The notes: generated from the letters alone by a model not told the origin. Shown: positions 41,657-48,768, numbered from the stretch's first letter. The stretch: 49,200 nucleotides of DNA from Virgisporangium aurantiacum (GCF_016863635.1 NZ_BOPG01000059.1:1-49200); one strand, 5' to 3'. Numbers and translations: made by a program.

Positions 41657-41710
41657 GGCTGACTCCGGGCGGTTCAGAGCTGGGGTGGGTTGTTCGGATG
41701 TCGCACGCAC

Positions 41711-41752
41711 GTTCTCTGAGAGAACATATGGCCCCGTACTCATGATCGTCAA
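41711..41752 (-). promoter_or_regulatory. Promoter and perfect palindromic operator of the ABC/MetE operon
   Basis: Minus strand: -35 TTGACG (41752-41747), 18-bp spacer, -10 TATGTT (41728-41723). The perfect palindrome GTTCTCT-G-AGAGAAC (41711-41725) overlaps the -10 by three bases and covers the likely transcription start, suggesting a repressor site. The leader to ATG 41656 is about 60 nt. Confidence 0.7.
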
Positions 41753-41763
41753 CCGATGCGGAC

Positions 41764-41797
41764 GACGGCGCCCGGGGCGGGTGCCCCGGGCGCCGTC
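41764..41797 (-). terminator. GC-rich hairpin terminator after the GH12 gene
   Basis: 15-bp perfect stem GACGGCGCCCGGGGC / GCCCCGGGCGCCGTC with loop GGGT, 14 nt downstream of the GH12 stop. There is no T run, as is common in actinomycetes. It insulates the ABC operon promoter. Confidence 0.8.
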
Positions 41798-41811
41798 GAA
41801 GAGGGGTCCGG

Positions 41812-42534
41812 TCAGCCGGTGACCGTGAACGAGTTGGTCACGAAGTCCTTGCCGCCGGCCGACGAGGTGATCTCGTAGCCGAACTGGACGTCGCCGATGG
41901 TGACGTCGCCGAACCAGCCGCGGTCGCGGATCCACTGGCAGATCGCCCGCACGTCGACCGTGCCGGAACTGGTGTTGCTGGTGCGGACGAACGAGTACAC
42001 CTGGTTCGCGCCGTTGGAGCCGCGGTAGATCTGCCAGGTGTGGCCGCCGACGCTCGTGGTCGTCTGCAGGCTGCCCAACGGGCCGACCGGCCCGTACTTG
42101 TTCATCCACAGCATGATCTCGTGCGCGTGGTCGCTCGACCAGATGTCGTACGCCGAGGTGAACGCGACGCCGCTGGTCGGCACGCTGACGTTGAACGAAC
42201 TGGAGACGGCGCCCAGCGCGCTCACCCGGCGACCGATGTACCGGGTCGAGTTCGGGTACGCCTTGATGCCGCCGGTGTTGGGGTGGTTGGCCCACACGCC
42301 CCAGTTGGTGGCCGAGTTCGCCCAGATCGTCTGCGGACCGTAGCCGGAACCCCAGATGTTGTTGTAGAGCGTGTACCCGCCGCTGGACCAGGTGCCCCAG
42401 CGGTCGGACGACCACCAGACGGCGGCGTCGGCGGGAACCGCGGTGCCGACCAGGAGGGCGGCGACCACGGCGGTGGCGGCGAGAAAGCGGCGGCGTCTCA
42501 AGGGCATGTCATCAATGTAGGTCGATGCGTGCAC
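41812..42534 (-). CDS. Secreted glycoside hydrolase family 12 (endoglucanase / xyloglucanase)
   Basis: 231 residues from ATG 42507 or 240 from ATG 42534. The leader (PLRRRRFLAATAVVAALLVGTAVPADAA) is a signal peptide, possibly Tat-dependent. GH12 features: NNIWGSGYGPQTIW, the nucleophile E130 in HAHEIMLWMNKYG and the acid/base E212 in FGYEITS (numbering from ATG 42507). It hydrolyses beta-1,4-glucans or xyloglucan outside the cell. ATG 42534 has AGGTG 5 nt upstream, whereas ATG 42507 has no clear site, so the longer form is listed. An AT-rich palindrome TCGATTAATTCGA lies at 42548. Confidence 0.88.
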   Translation of the reverse strand: MHASTYIDDMPLRRRRFLAATAVVAALLVGTAVPADAAVWWSSDRWGTWSSGGYTLYNNIWGSGYGPQTIWANSATNWGVWANHPNTGGIKAYPNSTRYIGRRVSALGAVSSSFNVSVPTSGVAFTSAYDIWSSDHAHEIMLWMNKYGPVGPLGSLQTTTSVGGHTWQIYRGSNGANQVYSFVRTSNTSSGTVDVRAICQWIRDRGWFGDVTIGDVQFGYEITSSAGGKDFVTNSFTVTG

Positions 42535-42547
42535 CTAGGGAAGAAAT

Positions 42548-42600
42548 TCGATTAATTCGACCATAGGCCGCGAATTAACTACCCCGAACGGATGATCCGT
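42548..42600. promoter_or_regulatory. Palindromic sites between GH12 and the microprotein gene
   Basis: TCGATTAATTCGA (42548-42560) is an imperfect odd palindrome in an AT-rich patch just upstream of GH12. ACGGAT-G-ATCCGT (42588-42600) is a perfect 13-bp palindrome. Either could be an operator for the divergent genes; no regulator gene is adjacent. Confidence 0.35.
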
Positions 42601-42686
42601 GGCACCGCTGGCCTGGCAGGATACGAACGCAAAGCGGCCTTCCGGTAAAGGGACGGTGCCGCACAGTCACCAGGGAGGTGTACGCG

Positions 42687-42737
42687 ATGGCAAAGAAGAA
42701 AAAGGACAAGAAGTCCAAGAAGGGCAAGAAGAAGTAA
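42687..42737 (+). CDS. 16-residue lysine-rich microprotein
   Basis: The frame encodes MAKKKKDKKSKKGKKK: eleven lysines in sixteen residues. It is too short for routine gene calling, but CAGGGAGGTG lies 6-7 nt before the ATG, one of the best ribosome sites in the window, and a strong hairpin starts 14 nt after the TAA. The composition of the stretch (AAG runs) differs sharply from the surrounding DNA. A role in nucleic-acid or ribosome binding is only a guess from charge. It might instead be an upstream regulatory ORF, but no gene follows on this strand for 2 kb. Confidence 0.65.
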   Translation: MAKKKKDKKSKKGKKK

Positions 42738-42751
42738 CCCCCTTTCCCGTC

Positions 42752-42820
42752 GATCTTGCAGTTGTGTCCGCCATTACGGGATGGAATGCCGCCCTTTGTC
42801 CCGGGCACAACTGCAAGATC
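42752..42820. terminator. Palindromic element GATCTTG...CAAGATC, probable bidirectional terminator (copy C)
   Basis: 15-bp perfect arms GATCTTGCAGTTGTG (42752-42766) and CACAACTGCAAGATC (42806-42820), extended four pairs inward with one G-T wobble, and a 35-nt loop. It lies 14 nt after the microprotein stop, and its right arm touches the stop of the convergent GH42 gene, so it can terminate both. The arm ends match copies A and B but the inner arm differs. Confidence 0.75.
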
Positions 42821-44726
42821 AACGCACTGGGGGGTGGCGGATGGTGTGGGCGTAGGGGGCCAGTTGCGTGCGGTCGGGGAGGGTGACCGGCGACGGGGTG
42901 TGGTTGATCAGGACGACGGTGTCGGCTCTCGCGGCGGCCTCGACGCCGTACGGGAGGTCGGGCATCACGGGCGCGACGCCGGATCGGTCCGCCAGGTGGC
43001 GGGCCAGTGCCAGGCGGCCGGCTCGGTCGGTCATCGTCGCCAGGTAGTAGGCCTCGCCCTTGCCGTGGGAGTTGCGGGTCAGGGCGGGTGCGCCGTCGGG
43101 GGTGAAGCGCGCCAGCACCTCGGCGCCGGCCAGCTGTAGCTCCTCGGTGAGCACGTCGGTCAGATGGCTCTCGCCGTCCCATTCGAAAGCGCGACCGTCG
43201 GATGGCAGCGACCCCGCGAACTCCACCACCCGGACGCCGAGCGCCGGGCCGAGCCGCGTGGTGAACCCGCCGGGCAGGAACCGGTCGTGTTCGTCGACCA
43301 CGTCGGTGAACGCGGTGGCCAGCAACCGCCCGCCGCCCGCGACGAACGCCAGCAGCGCGTCCGCGTCCCTGAGCAGGTACAGGCTCGGCGCGACCACGAG
43401 CGCGTACCCGTCGAACGGCCCGTCCGGGCGCACGATGTCGACCTGCACGTTGAGTTCGTGGAAGGCGTTGTGCCAGCCCAGCGCCTGGGCGTGGTAGTCG
43501 AACTGGGCCGGGTGGTCGGGCTGGTCGATCGCCCACCACGAGTGCCAGTCGAACACGATCGCCACTCGGGCCTCGCCGCCGGGCGCGGGCAGGTCCAGTG
43601 TGGACAGTTCCGCGCCCAGCGCCGCGACCTCCCGGTACGTCCGGGTCTCCGGGCCGGCGTGCGGCAGCATCGCGGAGTGGAACTTCTCCGCGCCCGCGGC
43701 GGCCTGCCGCCACTGGAAGAACAGGATGCCGTCGGCACCGCGCGCGACCGCCTGCATGCTCAGCGCGGTCATCTGGCCCGGTGCCTTCGGCGCGTTGTTC
43801 GACCGCCAGTTGACGGCGTTCGGCGCCTGCTCCATGAGGATCCACGGCGTGCCGGGCTTCAGCGACCGCATCAGGTCGCGGGCGAAAGCGGCGTGGCGGA
43901 ACGACTCCGGGTCGCGCGGGTCGGGGTAGCAGTCATCGGAGACGACGTCGACCTCCGCCGCGAAGGCCCAGTAGTCGGTGGTCGGCCACGCGCCGATGAA
44001 GTTCGTGGTGACGGGCTGCGGCGCGCCCGCGTCCCGGATGATCTTCTTCTCCATCCGGAACAGGTCGAGCAGCGCGTCGGAGCTGAACCGGCGGAAGTCG
44101 AGCAGCCCGCCCGGGTTGACGCTGTACGGCGCGAGCCGCGGCGGCACGATCTGCTCGAAGTCGGTGTACCGCTGGGACCAGAACCACGTGCCCCAGGCGG
44201 TGTTCAGCGCGTCGATGTCGCCGTACCTGGCCCGTAGCCAGACGCGGAACGCCGCCGCGGCCCGATCCGAGTAGTCGTAGGTGAGGTGGCAGCCGAACTC
44301 GTTGTTGACGTGCCACATCGTCACCGCGGGATGGTCTTTGTACCGGTCCACGATCGCTGTCACCAGTTCGGCGGCGAGCCGGCGGTAGTCGGGCGACGTG
44401 GGCGCGTAGTGCTGGCGGCTGCCGGGCCAGCGGGTCGCGCCCTCGCGGTTCTGCGTGAGCATCGCCGGGTATTTCGCGGTCGCCCACGGCGGGGGAGACG
44501 CGGTCGCGGTCGCGAGGCAGACCTTGATGCCGCCCCCGTGCAGCAGGTCGAGAACGCGGTCGAGCCAGTCGAAGTCGAACTCGCCCTCCGCCGGTTGGAT
44601 CCGCGCCCACGAGAACACGCCGACGGTCGCGAGGGTGACCCCGGCCGTCCGCATGAGCCGGACGTCGTCGGGCCAGACGCTTTCGGGCCACTGTTCCGGG
44701 TTGTAGTCACCGCCGTACCAGATCAC
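42819..44726 (-). CDS. Beta-galactosidase, glycoside hydrolase family 42
   Basis: 635 residues, no signal peptide, so intracellular. Start VIWYGGDYNPEQWPESVWPDDVRLM is typical for GH42. Acid/base E143 in MWHVNNEFGCH and nucleophile E299 in WILMEQAPNAVNW. A trimerisation / class-I-amidotransferase-like domain (about 395-560) and a small C-terminal beta domain follow. It cleaves galactosides from oligosaccharides, consistent with the secreted glycanases nearby. GTG 44726 is the natural start: upstream codons are not protein-like, and a TAGGGT -10 ends 7 nt before it, suggesting a leaderless transcript. Confidence 0.93.
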   Translation of the reverse strand: MIWYGGDYNPEQWPESVWPDDVRLMRTAGVTLATVGVFSWARIQPAEGEFDFDWLDRVLDLLHGGGIKVCLATATASPPPWATAKYPAMLTQNREGATRWPGSRQHYAPTSPDYRRLAAELVTAIVDRYKDHPAVTMWHVNNEFGCHLTYDYSDRAAAAFRVWLRARYGDIDALNTAWGTWFWSQRYTDFEQIVPPRLAPYSVNPGGLLDFRRFSSDALLDLFRMEKKIIRDAGAPQPVTTNFIGAWPTTDYWAFAAEVDVVSDDCYPDPRDPESFRHAAFARDLMRSLKPGTPWILMEQAPNAVNWRSNNAPKAPGQMTALSMQAVARGADGILFFQWRQAAAGAEKFHSAMLPHAGPETRTYREVAALGAELSTLDLPAPGGEARVAIVFDWHSWWAIDQPDHPAQFDYHAQALGWHNAFHELNVQVDIVRPDGPFDGYALVVAPSLYLLRDADALLAFVAGGGRLLATAFTDVVDEHDRFLPGGFTTRLGPALGVRVVEFAGSLPSDGRAFEWDGESHLTDVLTEELQLAGAEVLARFTPDGAPALTRNSHGKGEAYYLATMTDRAGRLALARHLADRSGVAPVMPDLPYGVEAAARADTVVLINHTPSPVTLPDRTQLAPYAHTIRHPPVR

Positions 44727-44732
44727 CGGCCA

Positions 44733-44743
44733 TACCCTAGCCT
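44733..44743. promoter_or_regulatory. Mirrored -10 elements in a 24-bp divergent gap
   Basis: On the plus strand TAGCCT (44738-44743) ends 7 nt before ATG 44751. On the minus strand TAGGGT (44739-44734) ends 7 nt before GTG 44726. The two hexamers overlap by the TA pair at 44738-44739. Both spacings fit leaderless transcripts. Confidence 0.55.
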
Positions 44744-44750
44744 TTGATCG

Positions 44751-45581
44751 ATGCGGATCCTGGTGACCGGTGGAGACGGCATGGTCGGGTCGGCGGTCGT
44801 GCGGCACCTGCTCGCCGCCGGTCGCGACGTCACCACGCTGACGCTGCCCGGCGTGACGCCGCACGCGGGCGTCCGTGCGGTCTTCGGTGATGCCCGCGAC
44901 GAGGCCGCGGTGACCGACGCCCTCGACGGCGTCGACGCCGTGGCCCACCTCGCCGCGATCCCGAACCCGCTCAGCGACCCGGCGCCGGTCGTGTTCGCCA
45001 ACAACACGCAGGCGACGTTCACCGTGCTGTGGACCGCGGCGGCGCTCGGCGTGCGGCGGTTCGCGATCGCGAGCAGCGTCAGCGCCGCCGGCCGCAGCTT
45101 CAACCCGCACCGGCCGCTCCCGGCGGCGTACCCGGTCGACGAGACGATGCCGGCCGATCTCGGCGACCCGTACGGGCTGTCCAAGCAGGTCGACGAGCTC
45201 ACGTTGGGCACGGTGTGCCGGCGGTTCGGCGCGGCGGGCGTGGCGCTGCGGCTGCCGCTGATGATCGCGCCCTCGAACCTGGAGTTGATGCGGCGGGCCG
45301 ACCTCGCCTCGGAGGTCGGCAACGGCTGGGCGTGGCTCGACGTCCGCGACGGGGCGGAGGCGTTCCGGCTGGCCCTGACGGTTCCGCTGACCGGCGCGCA
45401 CGTGGTGCACCTGGCGGCGGCGGAGATCTTCCCGGACGGGGAGACGGAGGAACTGCTCGACCGCCACGCACCCGGCGTTCCCCGGCGGCGGTCGTTCGCC
45501 GCGCGCGAGGTTCCGGTCGATACGGGACGCGCACGCGCGCTGCTCGGATTCGAACCGCGGTTCCGCGTTCCGTCACCGTAG
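44751..45581 (+). CDS. NAD-dependent epimerase/dehydratase (extended SDR)
   Basis: 276 residues. Cofactor motif TGGDGMVGSAVV, then HLAAIPNP, NNTQATFTVLWTAAALGVRRFAIASSVSAAG and the active-site Tyr-x3-Lys in GDPYGLSKQVDE. The C-terminal substrate part is short. The substrate is probably a nucleotide sugar or uronate; similarity to uronate dehydrogenase-like proteins is possible but unproven. No ribosome site precedes the ATG, and a TAGCCT lies 7 nt upstream, suggesting a leaderless message shared in promoter with GH42. It ends in TAG. Confidence 0.87.
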   Translation: MRILVTGGDGMVGSAVVRHLLAAGRDVTTLTLPGVTPHAGVRAVFGDARDEAAVTDALDGVDAVAHLAAIPNPLSDPAPVVFANNTQATFTVLWTAAALGVRRFAIASSVSAAGRSFNPHRPLPAAYPVDETMPADLGDPYGLSKQVDELTLGTVCRRFGAAGVALRLPLMIAPSNLELMRRADLASEVGNGWAWLDVRDGAEAFRLALTVPLTGAHVVHLAAAEIFPDGETEELLDRHAPGVPRRRSFAAREVPVDTGRARALLGFEPRFRVPSP

Positions 45582-45636
45582 CGGCCTCACCGCGTTGACC
45601 CTGCGTCGTGTTCCGGGCGATCCGTGGGGGTCTGTG

Positions 45637-46218
45637 ATGTTCCGTTCCGTTCTGCTCGCGGCGGTGTTGCTGCTGGCCGGGTGCTCCTCGTCCGATCCCG
45701 GGTCCGGCGGGACGGGTGGCGGCACCGGGGCGGGGGAGAACACCGCCACCGGCACGTTCACGGTCTACTCGTCCGGCGCGAACGCCATCACCTACAACGA
45801 ACTTCTGGTGCCGGTCGGCGCGACCGCCGGCGTCACCATCGAGGAGACCGACGGCGGCACCACCGTGACGCTGGTCGTCGCCGGCCTGCAGAAGACGCGG
45901 GCGTACGGCGCGCACCTGCACGTCAAGCCGTGCGGCGCGGCGCCGGCCGACTCGGGCGGCCACCTGCAGCACAGCCACGACCCGGCCGCGTCGAGCTCCC
46001 CGCCGTCGGTGGACCCCTCGTACGCGAACCCCGGCAACGAGGTCTGGCTCGACTTCACCACCGACGACACCGGTGCCGCCCGGTCCAGCGTCACCGTCGA
46101 CTGGACGTTCGACCCGAAGCCGCGATCGCTGGTGATCCACGCCCAGTCGACGAAGACCGGCCCGGGCGAGGCCGGCACCGCCGGCGTGCGGGCCGCGTGC
46201 CTGACCCTGCCGGAATAA
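45637..46218 (+). CDS. Cu/Zn superoxide dismutase-like lipoprotein
   Basis: 193 residues. Leader MFRSVLLAAVLLLAGCSSS with LAGC lipobox and a Gly/Thr linker. The beta-sandwich keeps SodC-like landmarks: YGAHLHVKPCG (two copper-type His and the disulfide Cys), GGHLQHSHDPA, GNEVWLDFTTDDTG, LVIHAQSTKTG and a late Cys (RAACLTLPE). Some canonical ligands are shifted, so activity is uncertain. GGGGG lies 6-7 nt before GTG 45634 / ATG 45637. It is separated by 80 bp from the amidohydrolase gene. Confidence 0.8.
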   Translation: MFRSVLLAAVLLLAGCSSSDPGSGGTGGGTGAGENTATGTFTVYSSGANAITYNELLVPVGATAGVTIEETDGGTTVTLVVAGLQKTRAYGAHLHVKPCGAAPADSGGHLQHSHDPAASSSPPSVDPSYANPGNEVWLDFTTDDTGAARSSVTVDWTFDPKPRSLVIHAQSTKTGPGEAGTAGVRAACLTLPE

Positions 46219-46298
46219 CAGAGATCGATGCCGACGTGCCGCGGCCTCCCGGCGGCACCCCGGCTGTTAGGTTTCTGCTGGGTTGAGGGGGTGCAGCG

Positions 46299-47492
46299 TT
46301 GAGTCCACTCGCGATCGTGCGGGGCCGGGTGGTGCCCATCGTGGGCGAGCCGATCGAGAAGGGCATCGTCCTGGTCGACGGCGGCCGGATCGTCGCCGTC
46401 GGCGACATGGACCTTGACATCCCGCCCGGGTACAAGGTGGTGCCGGCCGACCGGCAGCACGTGCTGCCCGGGTTCGTCGACGTGCACACCCACCTCGGCG
46501 TGGCCGAGGAGGCCGAGGGCTGGGCCGGCGAGGACATGAACGAGGCGACCGACCCGAACACCGCCCACGTGCGCGCGATCGACGGCATCAACCCGAGGGA
46601 CCTCGGGTTCCGCGACGCGATCGCCGGCGGGGTGCTGGCGGTGAACGTCAACCCGGGTTCGGCCAACCCGATCGGCGGGCAGACCGTGGCGATCAAGTGC
46701 TGGGGCCGCACCGTCGACGAGATGGTGCTGCGCGCGCCGAGCGGCGTGAAGTCGGCGCTGGGCGAGAACCCGAAGCGCGTCTACGGCACCCGTCAGCAGA
46801 TGCCCGGCAGCCGCCTCGGCACGGCCGCGGTGATCCGGGAGGGCTTCGTCAAGGCGGAGGGGTACCGCTCCCGGCTGGCCTCCGCCTCGCCGGACAAACC
46901 GGTCGAACGGGACCTGCGGTCGGAGGCGCTGGTCCGGGTGCTCGACGGGGAGATCCCGTGGCGGCAGCACTCCCACCGCGCCGACGACATCGCCACCGGG
47001 CTGCGCATCGCCGACGAGTTCGGCTACCGGCTGGTCATCGACCACGGCACCGAGGCACACCTGATCGCCGACGTGATCGCCGAACGCGGCGTGCCGGTGG
47101 TCATCGGTCCGCTGATCTCGGCGCGGGTGAAGGTCGAACTGCGCAATCTCTCGATGGCCAACCCCGGCATCCTCGCCGCCGCGGGCGTCACGATCGCGAT
47201 CACCACCGACCACCCGTTCCTGCCGATCCACTACCTCACCCACCAGGTGGCGCTGGCGGTGCGCGACGGGCTCGACCGCACGACGGCGCTGGAGTCGATC
47301 ACGATCAACCCGGCCCGGATCGCCGGCATCGACGACCGGGTCGGGTCGCTGGAACCCGGCAAGCACGCCGACCTCTGCATCTGGACGGGCGACCCGCTCG
47401 ACCCGATGAGCCGCGTCGACCGCGCGTTCGTCGACGGCCGGCAGGTGTACGAGTACGACCCGGAGCTCCGGCAGGGCGTGTTTCTGTCGTAG
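46299..47492 (+). CDS. Amidohydrolase family protein
   Basis: 397 residues from TTG 46299, with GAGGGGG 6-7 nt upstream. Metal-site motifs are FVDVHTHLG (HxH), RQHSHRADD and DHGTEAHLIAD (His ligands) and AITTDHPFLP (Asp). The composite beta-sandwich head and tail (IVRGRVVPIVGEPIEKG; GSLEPGKHADLCIWTGDPLD) is typical of imidazolonepropionase/dihydroorotase-like hydrolases. Substrate unknown. It ends with TAG at 47490-47492, and that frame runs on without a stop for seven codons straight into the ATG of the transglutaminase gene, so amber readthrough would fuse the two. Confidence 0.9.
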   Translation: MSPLAIVRGRVVPIVGEPIEKGIVLVDGGRIVAVGDMDLDIPPGYKVVPADRQHVLPGFVDVHTHLGVAEEAEGWAGEDMNEATDPNTAHVRAIDGINPRDLGFRDAIAGGVLAVNVNPGSANPIGGQTVAIKCWGRTVDEMVLRAPSGVKSALGENPKRVYGTRQQMPGSRLGTAAVIREGFVKAEGYRSRLASASPDKPVERDLRSEALVRVLDGEIPWRQHSHRADDIATGLRIADEFGYRLVIDHGTEAHLIADVIAERGVPVVIGPLISARVKVELRNLSMANPGILAAAGVTIAITTDHPFLPIHYLTHQVALAVRDGLDRTTALESITINPARIAGIDDRVGSLEPGKHADLCIWTGDPLDPMSRVDRAFVDGRQVYEYDPELRQGVFLS

Positions 47493-47513
47493 GTCTCTGG
47501 CAGGCTGCCCGGC

Positions 47514-48362
47514 ATGTATGTGGAGCCCGGGGTCATGACCTCGTTGGGGCGGTTCGCGCCGCAGCTCACCGGCCTGCCCGCGGCCCCGGCGGAGCTGGCC
47601 GCCATCGGCCACGGCCTGCTGATCCACGAGCACATCGCGCCGAACTACGGGGTGGAGCTGTCCGAGCACGAGCGGCGCAGCGTCCACCTGCGCCGCATCG
47701 AGCAGGTGCTCGAGCACGCGCTGTCGATCGATCCCGCCCCGCTCACCACCGCGCGGCCGCCGGCGAAGCGCGCCCCCGGCAACTGCCGGCATTTCACGGT
47801 GCTGCTGGTGGCGCTGCTCCGCGCGCAGGGCGTGCCGGCGCGGGCGCGGTGCGGCTTCGGCATGTACTTCCGCGCGGGCCGCGGTGAAGACCACTGGGTC
47901 GCCGAGTACTGGAACGCCGCCGAGTCGCGGTGGGTGCTGGTCGACGGCCAGCTCGACGCGAAGCAGCGCGAGATGTTCGGCATCGGGTTCGACGTGCTCG
48001 ACGTCCCGCGCGACGGGTTCCTGGTGGCCGCCGACGCCTGGCAGCGGTGCCGGGCCCGGTCGGCCGATCCCGACACGTTCGGGCTGAGCTTCCTCAACGA
48101 GGCCGGCTACTGGTGGATCGCGGCCAACATGATGCGCGACGCGGCGGCGCTGGAGAACGTCGAGGTGCTGCCCTGGGACCTGTGGGGAGCCATGCCCGAA
48201 CCCGACGACGCGGTCGACATGGAGCTGTTCGACGAGCTGGCCGCGGCGACGATCGACCCCGACTCCACTGTGGACACCCGCCGGCGGCTGATGGAAGACG
48301 AGCGGCTGCGGGTGCCCTCGAAGGTCCGCAACGCCGCCCGGCAGGTGCTCGAGGATCTGTAA
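47514..48362 (+). CDS. Transglutaminase-like cysteine protein
   Basis: 282 residues. The catalytic triad of the transglutaminase-core fold is present: C91 in APGNCRHFTVLLVALLRAQGVPAR, H127 in DHWVAEYW and D144 in LVDGQLD. The rest is helical with a second conserved-looking segment SFLNEAGYWWIAANMMRD. Bacterial members are usually cytoplasmic proteases or deamidases of unknown target. ATG 47514 is in frame with the upstream amidohydrolase. It ends in TAA at 48360, 31 bp before the amber-containing gene. Confidence 0.85.
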   Translation: MYVEPGVMTSLGRFAPQLTGLPAAPAELAAIGHGLLIHEHIAPNYGVELSEHERRSVHLRRIEQVLEHALSIDPAPLTTARPPAKRAPGNCRHFTVLLVALLRAQGVPARARCGFGMYFRAGRGEDHWVAEYWNAAESRWVLVDGQLDAKQREMFGIGFDVLDVPRDGFLVAADAWQRCRARSADPDTFGLSFLNEAGYWWIAANMMRDAAALENVEVLPWDLWGAMPEPDDAVDMELFDELAAATIDPDSTVDTRRRLMEDERLRVPSKVRNAARQVLEDL

Positions 48363-48381
48363 ACCGGTTGCGGGTGTCGGG

Positions 48382-48387
48382 TAGGGT
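48382..48387 (+). promoter_or_regulatory. -10 or ribosome-site-like sequence before the amber-containing gene
   Basis: TAGGGT fits a TAnnnT -10 and ends 6 nt before ATG 48394, which would make a leaderless mRNA. The same bases could act as a weak ribosome site (AGGG). No -35 is evident, so transcription from the transglutaminase gene is also possible. Confidence 0.4.
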
Positions 48388-48393
48388 TGATCC

Positions 48394-48768
48394 ATGCCGT
48401 TCCGGTAGCTGTCCATCCCGCGCCTGTACCTGGTCACCCGTGCCGACCTTCCACCGGGAACCCAGGCCTGTCAGGCGGCCCATGCGGCCCTCGACCTCGC
48501 GGTCACCCGTCCCGATCTTGTCGGCCGGTGGCACGCGTCCTCCAACACGTTGGTCATGCTGTGCACGCCCGACGAACCGTCGCTGCGGTGGTTGTGCGCC
48601 GAGGCAACGGCGGCGGGCCTCACGTGCGTCCCCTTTCATGAGCCCGATCTCGGCGGCGCCCTGACCGCCGCGGCCCTCGAACCGGCCGCGCACCGCCTGG
48701 TCTCGCACCTCCCGCTCGCCCTCTCGTCGCGAGGGGAGGTGAACAACAATGACCATGTCCACGGATGA
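48394..48768 (+). CDS. PTH2-type peptidyl-tRNA hydrolase with an in-frame UAG as codon 5
   Basis: The frame reads Met-Pro-Phe-Arg-UAG-Leu-Ser-Ile-Pro-Arg-Leu-Tyr-Leu-Val-Thr, then continues open for 119 codons. The body matches PTH2 proteins: LYLVTRADLPPGTQACQAAHAAL (conserved Gln and H30), SSNTLVMLCTPDE, FHEPDLGGALTAAALEP and HLPLAL. The UAG is at 48406-48408. Without decoding UAG, the domain could start only at a CTG (48409) with no ribosome site, or as a truncated form from TTG 48550. A tRNA with anticodon CUA lies 0.33 kb downstream, so readthrough is the favoured explanation. A point mutation (for example from CAG) is the alternative. PTH2 enzymes hydrolyse peptidyl-tRNA. The 3' end overlaps the next gene by 20 bp. 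Confidence 0.82.

Noticed and set aside
40992..42415. Upstream extension of the binding-protein frame to 571 codons
   Set aside because: The lipoprotein leader starts at ATG 41656 with a ribosome site; the upstream part crosses a promoter, a terminator and the GH12 gene.
48394..48768. Simple pseudogene call for the PTH2-like gene
   Set aside because: Only one defect exists, it is specifically UAG, the rest of the frame is intact, and a CUA tRNA lies 0.33 kb away. Pseudogene remains the fallback but is not the best explanation.
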